From: Valencia hispanica
Taxonomy: Eukaryota > Chordata > Actinopteri > Cyprinodontiformes > Valenciidae
Length of the DNA: 64,000 nt
Reading direction: 5' to 3'
Assembly (NCBI GenBank): GCA_963556495.2
Contig: OY747716.1
Span: 15,589,040-15,653,039, forward strand
The position numbers and the translations under genes are program-made. The notes under the pieces are model-generated. The model searched no databases, had not been told where the DNA came from, and was given only the letters and a program-made list of their open reading frames with translations. Every line of letters starts with the position of its first letter. The stretch's first letter is position 1. Below, piece after piece: positions 1-12,099 of the stretch.

Positions 1-499
1 TCCAATGAAAATGTTATGACATTTGAAAGATTCTTCAAACATAGTTCATCTAAACTACAGAGATAGGTTGAGATTAGAGCCAATAGAGTCAGCCTCCAGG
101 ACGGACGGATCTGGATTTGCACTAAATGAAAATGATGAGAGAGCTAACTACTCCTAGATAAATATGAAGTGCCTTTAACCTCAGATAAAATGCTGAACTA
201 TCCCTTTAACAAGATGCCTCAGGTTCAAAACATGATGGACTTTGATGGATTCAGTGTCAAGATATCATTGGAAAGTCAATAACTTTTGCACTAAATTCAG
301 TTATAATTCTTTACTGTTACACATCCTGAGAGTTTTTTATTTTATATGATCCACTTAGAAAAACATATTTAGTCCATCCTGCATGTCATACCTTAAATTA
401 TAGTTATAATCACCCAACTCTCTATAGGAGTGAAGCAAAATTAAAAATGTGTATTGAATTAAGGCGGATTTAATGGTGGAAAAATTGTGGTTGACTTAC
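1..499 (-). other. Start of the pard3 intron downstream of exon 500-727
   Basis: This is AT-rich intronic sequence after the donor at 494-499. I see no gene, repeat family or RNA in it. Confidence 0.7.
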
Positions 500-727
500 T
501 CGTGGTTGATGCCAGCTTGTTTTCCAGACCTGGATGGCATATCTGCATCCAGACTCGACCTGTCCCCAGTATGCAGAGAGTCGTGGCTAAATCGGACCCT
601 GTTTGTCTGGGGTGAACTGAGCTCGTTCCGAGCTGAAAGTATGTCGTACTGACTCTTCATGGACGCAGGAACCACATGGAAAAGAATGACCGGGCAACGC
701 ATCGCCTGTTTGAAAATGTTCTGAGCT
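500..727 (-). CDS. pard3: pard3 exon: end of PDZ1 and linker to PDZ2
   Basis: This exon has 228 bp, phase 2 at both ends: one base, 75 codons and two bases. The acceptor is a textbook pyrimidine tract ending TCTCGTTGCAG|A, and the donor GA|GTAAGT matches consensus. The peptide starts AQNIFKQAMRCPVILFHVVP, the last helix and strand of PDZ1, and continues ASMKSQYDILSARNE. The remainder is a serine/arginine-rich linker (for example RFSHDSLHTGDRSSLDADMP) that precedes PDZ2. PARD3 has the same layout: RQAMRTP..WFHVVPA then a variable, probably disordered linker. This is the most downstream exon in the window; the next one lies to the left of position 1. Confidence 0.96.
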
Positions 728-814
728 CTGCAACGAGAGGAAGAGTAGGATGGTAATATATAGTCAGAAATACATAATGTTTAACATGATGCGAGGTACT
801 GTTGGGAATTGCTG

Positions 815-969
<155 letters not shown>

Positions 970-1317
970 TGTAGTGTATTGTACTGTTGGAAGGGTGATA
1001 TAGACAGTTGCACAGATAATCACCAGGTCGAACTTTTATGCAGCAGAAGACGGACATTACAATATCTGTAATAACCTGCATCAGCACATGCTGGGTGAAC
1101 AGTGCATTAGTGATGAATGATTGCCCAGTGTTCTGTCTGCTCAAAGTTCATTCGAATGAAAGTTCCACTTTATAAACCGTGTGGGTCTCTGTGTGGTCTG
1201 AGCTGAAAGGACACACATTGACTCAACAAACAGAGCAGGGAAGATGAATCATGCACAGCTGACATACTTCAAAGTACTCGTAGCTGTGTGGTTCTACAAA
1301 TTCACTCAAGGCAGTCT

Positions 1318-1470
1318 AAATCAAATGCACGCCACACTTTTCAGATTCCAAAAATTGGAAAAACATGCATCTTTTTTCATTCGACTTCTCATACATGAAC
1401 CAGCTCTGTGTTGATAAGTCACATCAAATTACTAAAATAATGAAATATTTAAAGTTTTTTTTTAAATCAT
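1318..1470 (-). mobile_element. Tc1-like relic, terminal fragment (abundant family, 'family A')
   Basis: The phrase AAATGCACGCCACACTTTTC and the TCATTCGACTTCTC stretch match the 3' non-coding end of an abundant fish Tc1-like element also present at 6960, 16686 and 53065. Only the terminal part survives. Confidence 0.5.
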
Positions 1471-1561
1471 TAAATTTAAATGAATGGATGGATGACTTCT
1501 AGGAAAAACTGTCTAAAGTTCATTGGGTTAATTTTTTTTTTTTTTTGTAGTTGACTTGCAC

Positions 1562-1745
1562 TAGGAAAGTTGTGGGCTGAATTCCAGCTTCCTCTATGCA
1601 ACAGACAGATGTTCCCTTGGGCAAGGCTCTTAATCACATGTTGCCTTCTGATCGGTTTATGAGTTTGTAAACAATTTGAGCGTGGCTGGGAGAGAGCTAC
1701 CCATATTTTAAAAGCATTTTAAGTGCTTGACGTGACTAGATTAGA
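1562..1745 (+). mobile_element. Probable SINE or tailed-retroelement relic
   Basis: GTTGTGGGCTGAATTCCAGC followed by CCCTTGGGCAAGGCTCTTAA resembles the tRNA-B-box-like and downstream parts of common fish SINE-type repeats. It ends with a degraded 'AAAAGCATTTTAAGTGCTTG' tail. The identification is from memory and tentative. Confidence 0.4.
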
Positions 1746-2489
1746 CCTCTATTTAGGTTTAATCTTTTCACTATTTTATATATAATGAAGTTTCTGGCCA
1801 TAACATCACAAAATGTGAAAATGTTTTCCAAGGTGCCGTAAATACCACCATGGAAATAGCTAAGGGTTGGCAGAGAGGACCAGAAGCATAATTTGATGTG
1901 TGAATGCAGATATTTAGATCTTCTATAACCACAGCAGCAACACCATGCCTAACCTGGATTTGGACTCTTTAATCATGTGGTAATTTACAAAAATCAGCAA
2001 CATACTCACACTGAGTGCCAATGGCTGGATAAGTAGGTGTGTGCTCGTGTGTCTGTGGCGTGCGTATATGCGTGTGTTTACATCCAAACGGTCCCACGTG
2101 CTCATATACGCTACCATCACTCTAGCAATCAACCTCCGCGTGAGCCTGATTGAATAATAAATTACCCCCATCAATGCATCATTACATTCAGTTAGATTAA
2201 GCGCCTCAAAATATTTACCCATGCAAAACAATCCAAGAAGATTAGACTATCACTTTAAATTGTCACTCTCTGTGGCATGTAATCATGAAAAAGTGAGGAC
2301 GGGCAGATGGGAGTGGGGCTTAGCTACATTGTCTAATTTTAATGCAGAATCACCCAAAAACACACAAATCTGGGTGCTATGGATTGGATAGCATGCTCAA
2401 AAACACAGGTCTCTTGCGGATTTGGTTTGTTTAAGCCTCTTTCATGGTAGAACAGGTCTGGAAGGAAACGGGTTTGCTCACTAATGACA

Positions 2490-4350
2490 GTAGCGCTGAA
2501 TAATTTATAGAACCACCTTTCCTTGCAATTAAAGCTGCAAGTCTTTTGGGGTATGTCTCTACCAGCTTTGAGCTGTTAGAGTTGCCCATTCTTCTTTGCC
2601 AAATTCCTCAAACTCAGTCAGATTGGACAGAGAGAGAGTGTGTGTGTGTGTGAAGACAAATTTTCCATTACAGCCAAAAATTCTCGACTGAATTTAAGTT
2701 TGACTAGGCCATGATGCTGCCACTGCTGCAAGTTGTACTCTGGGGAAGCTAAGAGACAATTTTTGTGTTGTTGTCAAAAACTTTCATTTTAGTCTTTTCA
2801 GTCAAATTCATATTCAAAAATACTTTACTGATCTCAGAGGAAAATTAAGTGTTGCCATAGCTCATACTAATTAATTCTTCAAGCAGTTGTTGTGGATCCT
2901 GATGGCTCTGGGCAGGAAGCATTTCCTGTAGCAGTCTGTGTTAAAGCAAAACTGAAGAAGCCCCCGACGGAAGACACTGTTGTTGTAGGATAATCTCATG
3001 AAGAGGATGTTCAGGGTTGTCCATAATTGTCTTGATTTTAATGAAGAATCCTTCATCATCATCTCCAGAGGGTTCCAGTCGTCCCCAGAACAGAACCAGC
3101 CTTCTTTATCAGCTTGTTGAGCCTTTTTAAGTCCCTGGCTGTGATGCTGCTACCCCAATAGATGATGGCTGAAGAGATTACACCCTCTACAACAGACTTA
3201 TCTGCAGCATCTTTCTGCAAACCTTGAAAGACCTAAGCTTCCTCAAGAAGTACAGTCTGCTCTGTCCCTTCTTGTAGACGGCTTCACTGTTCAGTCTCCA
3301 GTCCAGCTTGTTGTCCTGGTGAACTCCGAGGTATTTATACTCCTCAACCACCTCCACTTCTTCTTGTATGATGCAAACAGTGATTTGACTTAATGCTGTT
3401 TCTTTTGAAACCTATAATCATCTCCTTTGTTTTGTACTGGAAGTCTGAAGTATACAAGGTGAAAAGGAATGGTGAGAGTACGGTCCCCTGTGGTGCTCCT
3501 GTGCTGTTGACCACCTGGTTTGACACACAATCCTTCAGTCTCACAAACTGTGGTCTGTTTGTCAGGTAGTCATTAAAACTGCCAAATGTTGAAGGCTCCA
3601 CCTGTGTCTATAGGAGTTTCTGTCAAAGCAAATCAGGCTGAATTGTGTTAAATGCACTGGTGAAATCAAAGGAAATGATCCTCACAGTGCTGCCTGCTTT
3701 GTCCAGATGACAATGGGTTGGTTGAAGCAGGTGGATGATGGTATGTTCAACTCAAACTCCACAGGGATAGGCAAACTGCAGGGGGTCCTGACATGTTCTT
3801 GTTTCCTTACTCAGATGGGCCAGCAGGAGTCTCTCGACAGATCTACAGTTGTTGATAACTGATGGGTGAGTTTTCTTTGGTACTGGAACAAGGCAGAACG
3901 TCTTCCACAATACCAGTACCTTCTAAGCTTCCAGAATCCCAAAGAGCTGCTCTGCACAGGCCTTCAGGGCAGACACAATTTGGACCAGGACCCTCTTTCT
4001 TCCAGAGCATATTTTTTCCACATTTGTTCAAGGTCTTGCAGCAAACTTTAAGAGAGACTTCTCAAGGCCTTCTTTCAATAATCACATTCTGCTTACGACT
4101 CTTCCATAAAGGTCAGATTAGGGGATTGTAAGGAAAAGGGGACATTTAATTATCTAGTGACCTCTTCAGTGACTACTGATTGCAATTGGTAACACAGGAT
4201 TTTATTTAGGGGGTATCAGGGTGAAGAGGGCTGAAAACAAATACACACTATCATATTTCTTTTAAGGGGGGGGGGGGGGGTAGAAATTTTGAAAATGTAT
4301 CATTTTCCTTCCACTTCAAAGTTATGTGCTATCTCACACTGTTCTTTAGG
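2490..4350 (-). mobile_element. Tc1 family A relic, split by a LINE
   Basis: The left part (2490-2790) has AAAGCTGCAAGTCTTTTGGG and 'CCCATTCTTCTTTGCCAAAT', antisense to a transposase. The right part (about 4005-4350) has 'GACTCTTCCATAAAGGTCAG', 'GGATTTTATTTAGGGGGTAT' and 'CATTTTCCTTCCACTTCAAA', the remaining transposase and 3' end. The LINE at 2850-3995 separates them. A run of 15 G lies at 4266-4280. The reading frame is destroyed. Confidence 0.68.
2850..3995 (-). pseudogene. L2-like LINE reverse transcriptase remnant
   Basis: On the minus strand, the frame at 3601-3344 reads TGAPQGTVLSPFLFTLYTSD, the conserved motif of non-LTR reverse transcriptases that precedes the catalytic box. Instead of continuing to the (F/Y)xDD box it jumps straight to KTKEMIIGF, which normally follows that box. 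An internal deletion near 3430-3440 has therefore removed the two catalytic aspartates. Further downstream (3062-2871) the C-terminal signature YRKCFLPRAIRI is readable in another frame. Upstream sequence to about 3995 matches the thumb and finger region antisense. The copy is 5'-truncated, frameshifted and dead, and sits inside a Tc1 relic. Confidence 0.8.
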
Positions 4351-4355
4351 AAATA

Positions 4356-5771
4356 AACTCAGCAAAAAAGAAACGTCCTCTGACTTTCAACTGTTTTTAC
4401 TTTCAGTAAACTTAATGTGTGTAAATATTTGTATGAACACTAAAAGAGTCAACACCATAATACATGAACTAAAAATGTTTCACAGACATGTGACTAACAG
4501 AAATAGAATAATGTGTCCTTGAATGAAGGGAGGCTCAAAATCAAAAGTACCAGTCAGTATCTGGTGTGGCCACCAGCTGCTTGAAGTACTGCAGTGTATC
4601 TCCTCCTCATGGACTGGACCAGATTTGTCAGTTCTTGCTGTGAGATGTTACCCCACTCTTCCACCAAGGCACTTGCAAGTTCCTGGACATTTCTGGGGGG
4701 AATGGCCCTAGCCCTCACCCTGCGATCCAACAGGTCCCAGACGTGCTCAATGGGATTGAGATCCGGGCTCTTCGCTGGCCATGGCAGAACACTGACATTG
4801 CTGTCATGCAGAAACTCACGGACAGAACGAGCAGTATGGCTGGTGGCATTGTCCTGCTGGAGGATCATGTCCGGATGAACATGCATAAAGGGTACCACAT
4901 GAGGGAGGAGGATGTCTTCCCTGTACCGCAAGGCATTGAGATTGCCTGCAATGACAACAAGCTCAGTCCCATGGTGATGTGATATACCGCCCCAGCCCAT
5001 GACGGACCCCCCACCTCCAAATCGATCCCGCTCCAGGGTACAGGCCTCGGTGTAACGCTCATTCCTTCCACGATAAACACGAATCCGTCCATCACCCCTG
5101 GTGAGAAAAAAACCGTGACTCATCAGTGAAGAGCACTTTTTGCCACTCCTGTCTGGTCCAGCGAAGGTGGGTTTGTGCCCATAGGCGGCGTTGTTGCTGG
5201 TGATGTCTGGTAAGGACCTGCCTTAAAACAGGCCTACAATCCCTCAGTCCAGCCTCTCTCAGCCTATTGCGGACAATCTGAGCACTGATGGAGGGATTGT
5301 GTGTTCCTGGTGTGACTCGGGCAGTTGTTGTGGCCATCCTGTACCTGTCACCCAGGTGTGATATTCGGATGTACCGATCCTGTGCAGGTGTTGTTACACG
5401 TGGTCTTCCACTGCGAGGATGATCAGCAGTCCTCATGCCTCCCCGCAGCATGCCTAATGCACGTTCACGCAGATGAGCAGGGACCCTGGGCATCTTTCTT
5501 TGGCTGTTTTTCACAGTCGGCAGACAAGTCTCTTTAGTGTCCTGCGTTTTTAGAACTGTGACCTTAAATGCCTACTTTCTGTAAGCTGTTAAGGTCTTAA
5601 CGACCATTCCACAGGTGCATGTTAATTATTTGATTATGGTTAATTGAACATGCATGGAAAACATTGTTTAAACCCTTTACAATGAAGATCTGTAAAGTTA
5701 TTTGGATTTTTACAACATTATTGTTGAAATACACAGTCCTGAAAAAGGGACATTTCTTTTTTTGCTGAGTT
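4356..5771 (-). mobile_element. Near-complete Tc1/mariner element ('family B')
   Basis: The element is 1,416 bp, flanked by TA at 4354-4355 and 5772-5773. The terminal inverted repeats begin AACTCAGCAAAAAAGAAA on the left and the complement reads AACTCAGCAAAAAAAGAAA on the right, matching for about 24 bp with one indel and one mismatch. A transposase occupies the minus strand between them. It inserted just beyond the end of an older Tc1 family A relic. Short inverted ends and an almost readable transposase suggest a fairly young copy. Confidence 0.95.
4554..5514 (-). pseudogene. Tc1 transposase, one frameshift and an N-terminal deletion
   Basis: This is a DDE transposase of cut-and-paste type acting at the element's inverted ends. 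The upstream frame (5514-5092, 140 aa) has MPRVPAHLRERALGMLRGGM of the paired-type helix-turn-helix, the GRPR hinge, and VLFTDESRF with the first catalytic D. The downstream frame (5123-4554, 189 aa) has MILQQDNATSHTA with the second D and SPDLNPIEHVWD with the E. The D and E are 35 positions apart, the DD34E spacing of Tc1. The frames are joined by a one-base shift at the run of seven A at 5106-5112. Near 5425, RTAD runs directly into HPRSGRPR; relatives carry about 30 more residues there, including part of the second DNA-binding subdomain. It is therefore not functional as it stands. Confidence 0.92.
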
Positions 5772-6490
5772 TACATAAGAAATGGGGTTGCCTGTTATCC
5801 AGCTGTTATGACTATTCTCTCTTTATGCAATTAGAAGTCCTTAATACTCTTACAGCTCAGCATTCATTAGGCAAACATTGGCTCCTGAGGACAAACAGAT
5901 GAGAAGACGCAAAACCAAGGACACAACCTCTGTCCAGTAGCTCCAGAATCCAGCTCAGTGGCATTGAATCAGTGAGTCAGCACAAGTTTAAGCACGTGAG
6001 TCCACATATTCAGCCTTGTGTTAGTGAGAGTGAAGGTGGCTTTGGGTAAATGGAAGTGGAGGAGTGCCAGCCTTATATCTTCATCCCACTTTAGGAAATG
6101 AAGGTCAGCAATGAATCGCTGGAAATGGATCCAGAGGAGAATGCGGGCGGTGTTAGATCAGAGGGCCAAGCGGTGCTGAGGCTCTGCAGGTCAATGGGAG
6201 CTATTACAGGAGGTCCAACAAGTCAGTAATATCTCTTCTCTACCGTGTAGCTCTCGTGGGTTTGCATTTTGCTTGTCAACAGCAACACAATTCACTGCCA
6301 CTTTATTTCATCTACAACACCAGGCGCTCACCAGCTACAGGATAACAATGAAGGTGCGTGGTAAAAAAAAGAGGAGAAAAGTACTTGAAACTAGACAAAG
6401 AGGCCATGAGCGCCATTTAAGTCAGTGAACATTAATAGTGTATACTGCTGCATGTTACGCCCATTCCTATCAGCGGCACATCACGGCTTA

Positions 6491-6646
<156 letters not shown>

Positions 6647-6959
6647 CTAATGGATATCCTTTAAACCTTTGGAAGAAAATAACAGCAAAGTTTACAGGTG
6701 AAAAGTTAGCACCAGGCTATGTCAAGGTAATGGCATATACAGTAGAAGTTATGTAATATAGATCATCAATATTTTAGGATGAATCTTTGAATGCCATTTT
6801 AGGTCAAAATAGCATAACTTTTAGAGCAAGCGATGCAGGTGTGTGTGTTTGTCAAATATTTTTTTCTAGAATGTACTTTTATTGCCAACATGTCTCATTG
6901 CAACCTCAAACTTAAATTAATTTTATTGGGATTTTTTTGTGTGACAGTTTGCTGAAATC

Positions 6960-8060
6960 AGTGAAGCCTGCTTTTGTATTTAGACTCCTGAATCAATAAC
7001 TTGATGTGCTCCAATATCAGCTGCAGGTTGTTGTTTTTTTTGGGGGGGTTAGAAATTGAACTTTTTGCCCTGTTTACTCCACAAATCAAATTAAACTTAA
7101 TTTATATCGCACAAAAACATAGCTCAATCGAGACTGTGGAGTTACATTTTTAGCGGATTGTGAATTGTATTGTGGTCTAAAGTTTGACCGGGTCATTCTA
7201 ACATATGAATATACTTTGATCAAAAACCTGCCCACTTTTAGCTTGGGCTAAATGCATAGATTTGTTTTTTCACTGGAAGGTGAAGCTCCACCCCAGTGTC
7301 AAGTCTTCTGAGGGCTGCACATTTTCTTCAATGATTGTTTGGAGGAAAATAAGCAATTACAGCTATGTTTAACTTTGTTTAGCTTGTGAAAGAGACTTAA
7401 TTTAAGGATGTTCTCTGGAATGAACACTTACATGTCAGCAACCCTACAGGTCAGCTGGCAGGGTAATTTAGGCTCTGGAAGATGTCATGAGATACTGGTT
7501 TATGAGGGGGGAACAAATCCCTTTATACAATCTGTTTTCTACAACTGACTGGCGGGGTAATAAAACCCCCTGGACTTCTTAGAGTTTGGATAAAGTGGAA
7601 AATAACTGTTGGATGTGGGGTGTGACCTAACTATGTATATAACAGGGTTGTAAGTCTGATTTTGTCAGACACAGACCAGGAAGAAATGCTTGATCTGTCT
7701 CTCCTTGCATGCAAGAAATAAAACCAAAGAACTGTCTCAACCGTCTTTATTTAAACTTAACTCTGCCAGCACAATCGTAATTTATTTTGCTCCACCCATC
7801 TTCCCATCACCTCCTTTTCCATGCAGTAGGAAGGTATTCCAACAGGATGATGTCGCCACCACCATGTTTCACAGTGGGGAAGCATGTTCGGGGTGTTGTA
7901 CAGTGCCACAGATGGCAGAAAGGTCAGCATTTTATTTAAGGAAATCAGAGTAAAAGGGGGCTGAATACAAATGCATGAGACACTTTCAGATTAGTTATTT
8001 TAATTTTTGTTCCTCTTCACAATTATGCACCACTTTGCATTGCATTTTTTGTACCATGGG
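6960..8060 (-). mobile_element. Tc1 family A relic
   Basis: Antisense transposase fragments are recognisable: 'GGGTCATTCTAACATATGAA', 'CTGGAAGGTGAAGCTCCACC' and 'CACCACCATGTTTCACAGTG'. The 3' end 'AGTAAAAGGGGGCTGAATAC' is also present. The sequence is degenerate with several internal losses and no usable frame. Confidence 0.65.
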
Positions 8061-10334
8061 CCAATATCATGAAGTGAAAATCCCTAGAGGGTCCAAAACA
8101 ATGTTTTGATTTTTTAATTCTCAACAATAAACTAAGTGTGCAACACTATATAACTAATAAAAACAAACAAACTAGTTCCATTTGTTGTTACAAAGGCATG
8201 TTTAAATTATTATAGATCATAAACTTAAAAAGGATTTTGCAGATTTGCCTTATTGGAAGATTTTTGCTAATTCTTTAGATATTGTTGGGGAGGGGAGTGG
8301 TAGTCAACTTTGAGCATAAAACTCTGAGCATAAAAAAAAAAAAAAATCAGGAACTGGGTCACTTTTTCTTTAAACTGACTGCAGTGTTTAGCCAAGTTGA
8401 AACAAATGAAAAGCGGATTTGGATGCAGAAAACTCAACTTTTGAGTAAAAGTCGTGGGATAGATGTGGTCCTTGGAAGAGAATGCAAAAAGTGTGGGTAT
8501 TTAAAGACAAATAATTGGGTGTTGTAGCCAACATTTTCTATTGTGAGAAGATTTTATTGTGTTATATGTATGACCAAATTTAACATAAAAAGTCTCTGTA
8601 TCTACATCAACCACCTGTGCTAGGGGGGAGGGGCAGATCTGTATCATTCAGTGACCACGCATAATAAGTTGATTACATTTTTAGTCGAAATAAAATGTGA
8701 TAAACAAGTTTGTTTGTTTTTACAAAACAAAAGTTTAAGGGTTCTGAACATTGTTGCAGGTATACCAAAGTTGCTTGTAAATCTCCATATTTGCAGGAAA
8801 AACAATACTTTTCATATTTTAGGCTTGGATAAAAGATGATCTAGAAAGATGCTACAGCAGGAACTTGATTCTTAGCTCCAGTCTGTCTGCCTGTCCTCCA
8901 CTTTGCCTTTTATATGTGAAGGTCTGAGAGAGTGACAGGCAGGTTGTCTGAAATAATCCGAACCACAAACTAGGAGATCGCCTTTGGCTTTGTGGGAAAT
9001 GCTACAACTTCCTTCCCTGGAGCTTAGAGGCAAGCGCTCGCTATATAAAATAAATACCCAGAGTTTTTACTGCAGTGCAATCTCAGCAATCCCTTCAAAA
9101 AAATAAAAAATAAACTTTACCTTCAAATACTTCCTCCTTCCATTCCTTTCAGAAAGAAAAAAAAATCAAGCGTGCCCCTTTAGACTTTTTCTGGGCTCTA
9201 TGGATAACTGCATGCAAAGAGCTCTGATGTGAGCTCAAACAACAATGAAATAGACTCCAGCTGTACTAGAAACCTGAGGTAACAGGGCTTTTTTCGTTTT
9301 GTTTTGTTGATGTCCTTTGATTGAAGTATTGCAATCCTGAAATATAACAATCAAGCATTCATCTAAAAAGCACTGAACTAAACTTTCAGACAATTCTTGG
9401 TACGACAATAGCATTTTTTTAGTGGTATTGACCCGGTTTACTGAGGACGTCAAGTGTGGATTTAAAGAGCTCTTTAGCATTTGAGTCAAACAGGACCACT
9501 CTCAGAACATTACCGTAATTGGCTGCACAACGTGGACATCCACGCTCATCTCAGCTGATCAGCGGGGGGTAAATGGTTCAGCAATAAATTGAAATTAGGA
9601 TCAACAAAAACTCGCCTCTCCTCCTCTGCGTCTGAGCCTGCAGTGCCGGATCGTCTTAAGGCTGCTGAGCTCACTGTAATTGCGGGAACTGTCGAAGCAG
9701 AGATGACTGTGCTTTATCTCTACACTGTCAGCTTGAAAACAAAGAGTTGCCCACGGAGATTACGGCGCGGACACACTTAAATGACTGTTGATCTGCTAAC
9801 AGACTGGAGATGGAAGATAAAGGAGTTCTACGTTGATCCACAATCAGCATTCAAAGCTGCAGCAGGCAGTGCTGGGGATAAAGCAAGCATCTTGTAGAGA
9901 TTTATAGAAGATGATTTTGTATGAACACTGTGATTGCGTTGACTATATAACGCAGAATATAGATCACAGCAACCCACTCAATTCCTTAACATCTCAGTGG
10001 TTTTTATAATCTTGTCAGTGATTTTCAGTAACTTAAGAGGTACATTTCCAGGCTGCAAGGAAGGAAATTAAAGTGGTAGATGGAAGCTCAAGCTATCTGC
10101 ATTAAGAGAGCTTACAGCAGACTCGGGAGGAAAACAAATGTATTTAAAGAGCTTGATTTAAAAAAAATATTGTGGTCACATAACAACCAAAGATTTCAAT
10201 GAACATTGTTGAGATTTTGTGTACTTTAGTTATATTTTTCACCACGTAGCAACTGTATTAATGGTAAAAACAATTTTCAACATTTTTGCCAATTCTTCGT
10301 CAGATTGATTAAAGAAAAACGTTCCCGTTCCTTC

Positions 10335-10740
10335 ACCGCCTTCACCAATAATGTTTTATTGTGGGAGTGGTGTGTTCAGGTTTTCGGCCATAAACTTCAT
10401 TTTTGGCAGAATTTTTGACCTTCTTCCCCATGTTTGCTGTGTCACCTTCACGGCTAGCTTTCAACAAAACTCGAAGAGGTTTAGATTAGCCAATAGGTTT
10501 CCTGTTGCCACTCTTCCATGAAGGCCCATTTCGTTCTGAGTCCACAGCTAACATTTGTCCTGTAAACAGACTCTCCCACCAGAGCTGTGGATCTCTGCAG
10601 TTTCTCCTGGGCTACAATGGACCTCTTGGGTATTGATCTATCACAGGAAATCTTAATAAAATACATGTGCTGTTGTAGAATTTACAAAGTAAAAGGGGTT
10701 TAAATACATTTGAACTGCAAACATTGCTAACCTGTGCAAA
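10335..10740 (-). mobile_element. Tc1 family A relic
   Basis: 'GTGTTCAGGTTTTCGGCCAT', 'CCATGTTTGCTGTGTC', 'CAGAGCTGTGGATCTCTGCA' and 'GTAAAAGGGGTTTAAATACA' follow the antisense transposase and 3' end of the family in order. The outer parts are missing. Confidence 0.66.
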
Positions 10741-10798
10741 TTTTTTAGCTGTATGTTTGGTGGCATTGTTGCCATTTGTTTATTGAGCAATTTATAAT

Positions 10799-11510
10799 CA
10801 GAGGTAGATAGTAACTAGTTACATTTACTTGAGTAACATTTTGGAAGAAATGTACTTTCAAGAGTAGTTTTGTGCTGGCATACTTTTTACTTTTACATCA
10901 GTAATATTCTTTTATGAAGTATCGCTACTCTACCCACTGTGTGAAAATTCGATGAGTGAACAACAAACATATTTTGACCAAAAATACACCAAAGACACAC
11001 ATCTACAGTATGTTAAAGGAGACCACCTGTTTTCTAACGAAGCGTTGGTTTTCTAATACAATTTTCTGTCTGTTGAGCTTGTTGGATTTTGAGGTCAAGG
11101 GGATGTACAGTAAACACTATAAATTCTCACTGGTAGTAGTTTGTACCTTGTTCTGAGATATATTTATTCATTTCTCTAAGTATTGGTATTATGAGGAAAT
11201 AATTGAAGTGTTTCTTGTGGTTACAATTTGTTATTTTGTAATTATGTTATTAGTATATTTTTCTTTATTTTAGTCTTTAAAATACCAGAATTCCCCAATA
11301 ACTTTAGCATTCTGTCTCACTGATTAAATCATGTTAGAAATCTGAAATCAGATGTTACTCAGTACTCAAGTAGTCTTTTTACAAAAACTGTTTTACTCTT
11401 AGTCGAGTCATTTTACTTTACTTTACTTGTTACTTTTACTTGAGTAAAAATATGCTGAAGTAGTGCTACTCTTACTTAAGTACAGTTTTTGGGTACCCCA
11501 CCCACGTCTG
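10799..11510. mobile_element. Non-autonomous hAT-type element with 8-bp target duplication
   Basis: The element is 712 bp, flanked by an exact 8-bp direct repeat TTTATAAT (10791-10798 and 11511-11518). The ends read CAGAGGTAGATAG on the left and, complemented, CAGACGTGGGTGG on the right. Inside the ends, the ACTTGAGTAAC / CTTGAGTAAAA motifs are mirrored. There is no transposase frame, so it would have relied on an enzyme made elsewhere. Confidence 0.87.
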
Positions 11511-12099
11511 TTTATAATGCACTGACATTAATAAGTGTTTAATTTACAGGTAAGCTCATAAATGCACTTTAGACTAAACGCCTGATGCCAGTGGGGTCCA
11601 GATTTTTTGCCCACAATTTTTTTGCCTTTTTTTATTTACCTGCACAACCATAAAGCTAGACAGACAATGAAATCAACAAATTATTTACATTTTTCTAGAA
11701 AAGGGATGAATCATTGTAGATCTAACATATAAAAAGAAACATTGTGAGATCATTTTTATACAAACAAATTGTGTACAATTTCCAGGATATTTTCTTGGTC
11801 TGACTTGGCGTAGCTATAATCAGCGACGAGATTTAAATGTACTTTCAGCATGTACATTTCAAGTTTAATGAATGAGTGCGACTTAACACTGGATATTTGC
11901 AGTTTTGTTAACTGTGAAATTAATATGAAAGCAATAAAAATGCTTAATAAAATATGGAGAGTTTTCTCTTTACCCAGAACTTTCTTTGAATTTGTCTCCA
12001 GCTACTTCTACAGCGATGCACCAGTGTAAATCTTGTCTTAAAGGGTTTAAAATATATCTCCATCTGCACCAACCACCTGTGCTGGAAGGCCAAATTTAC

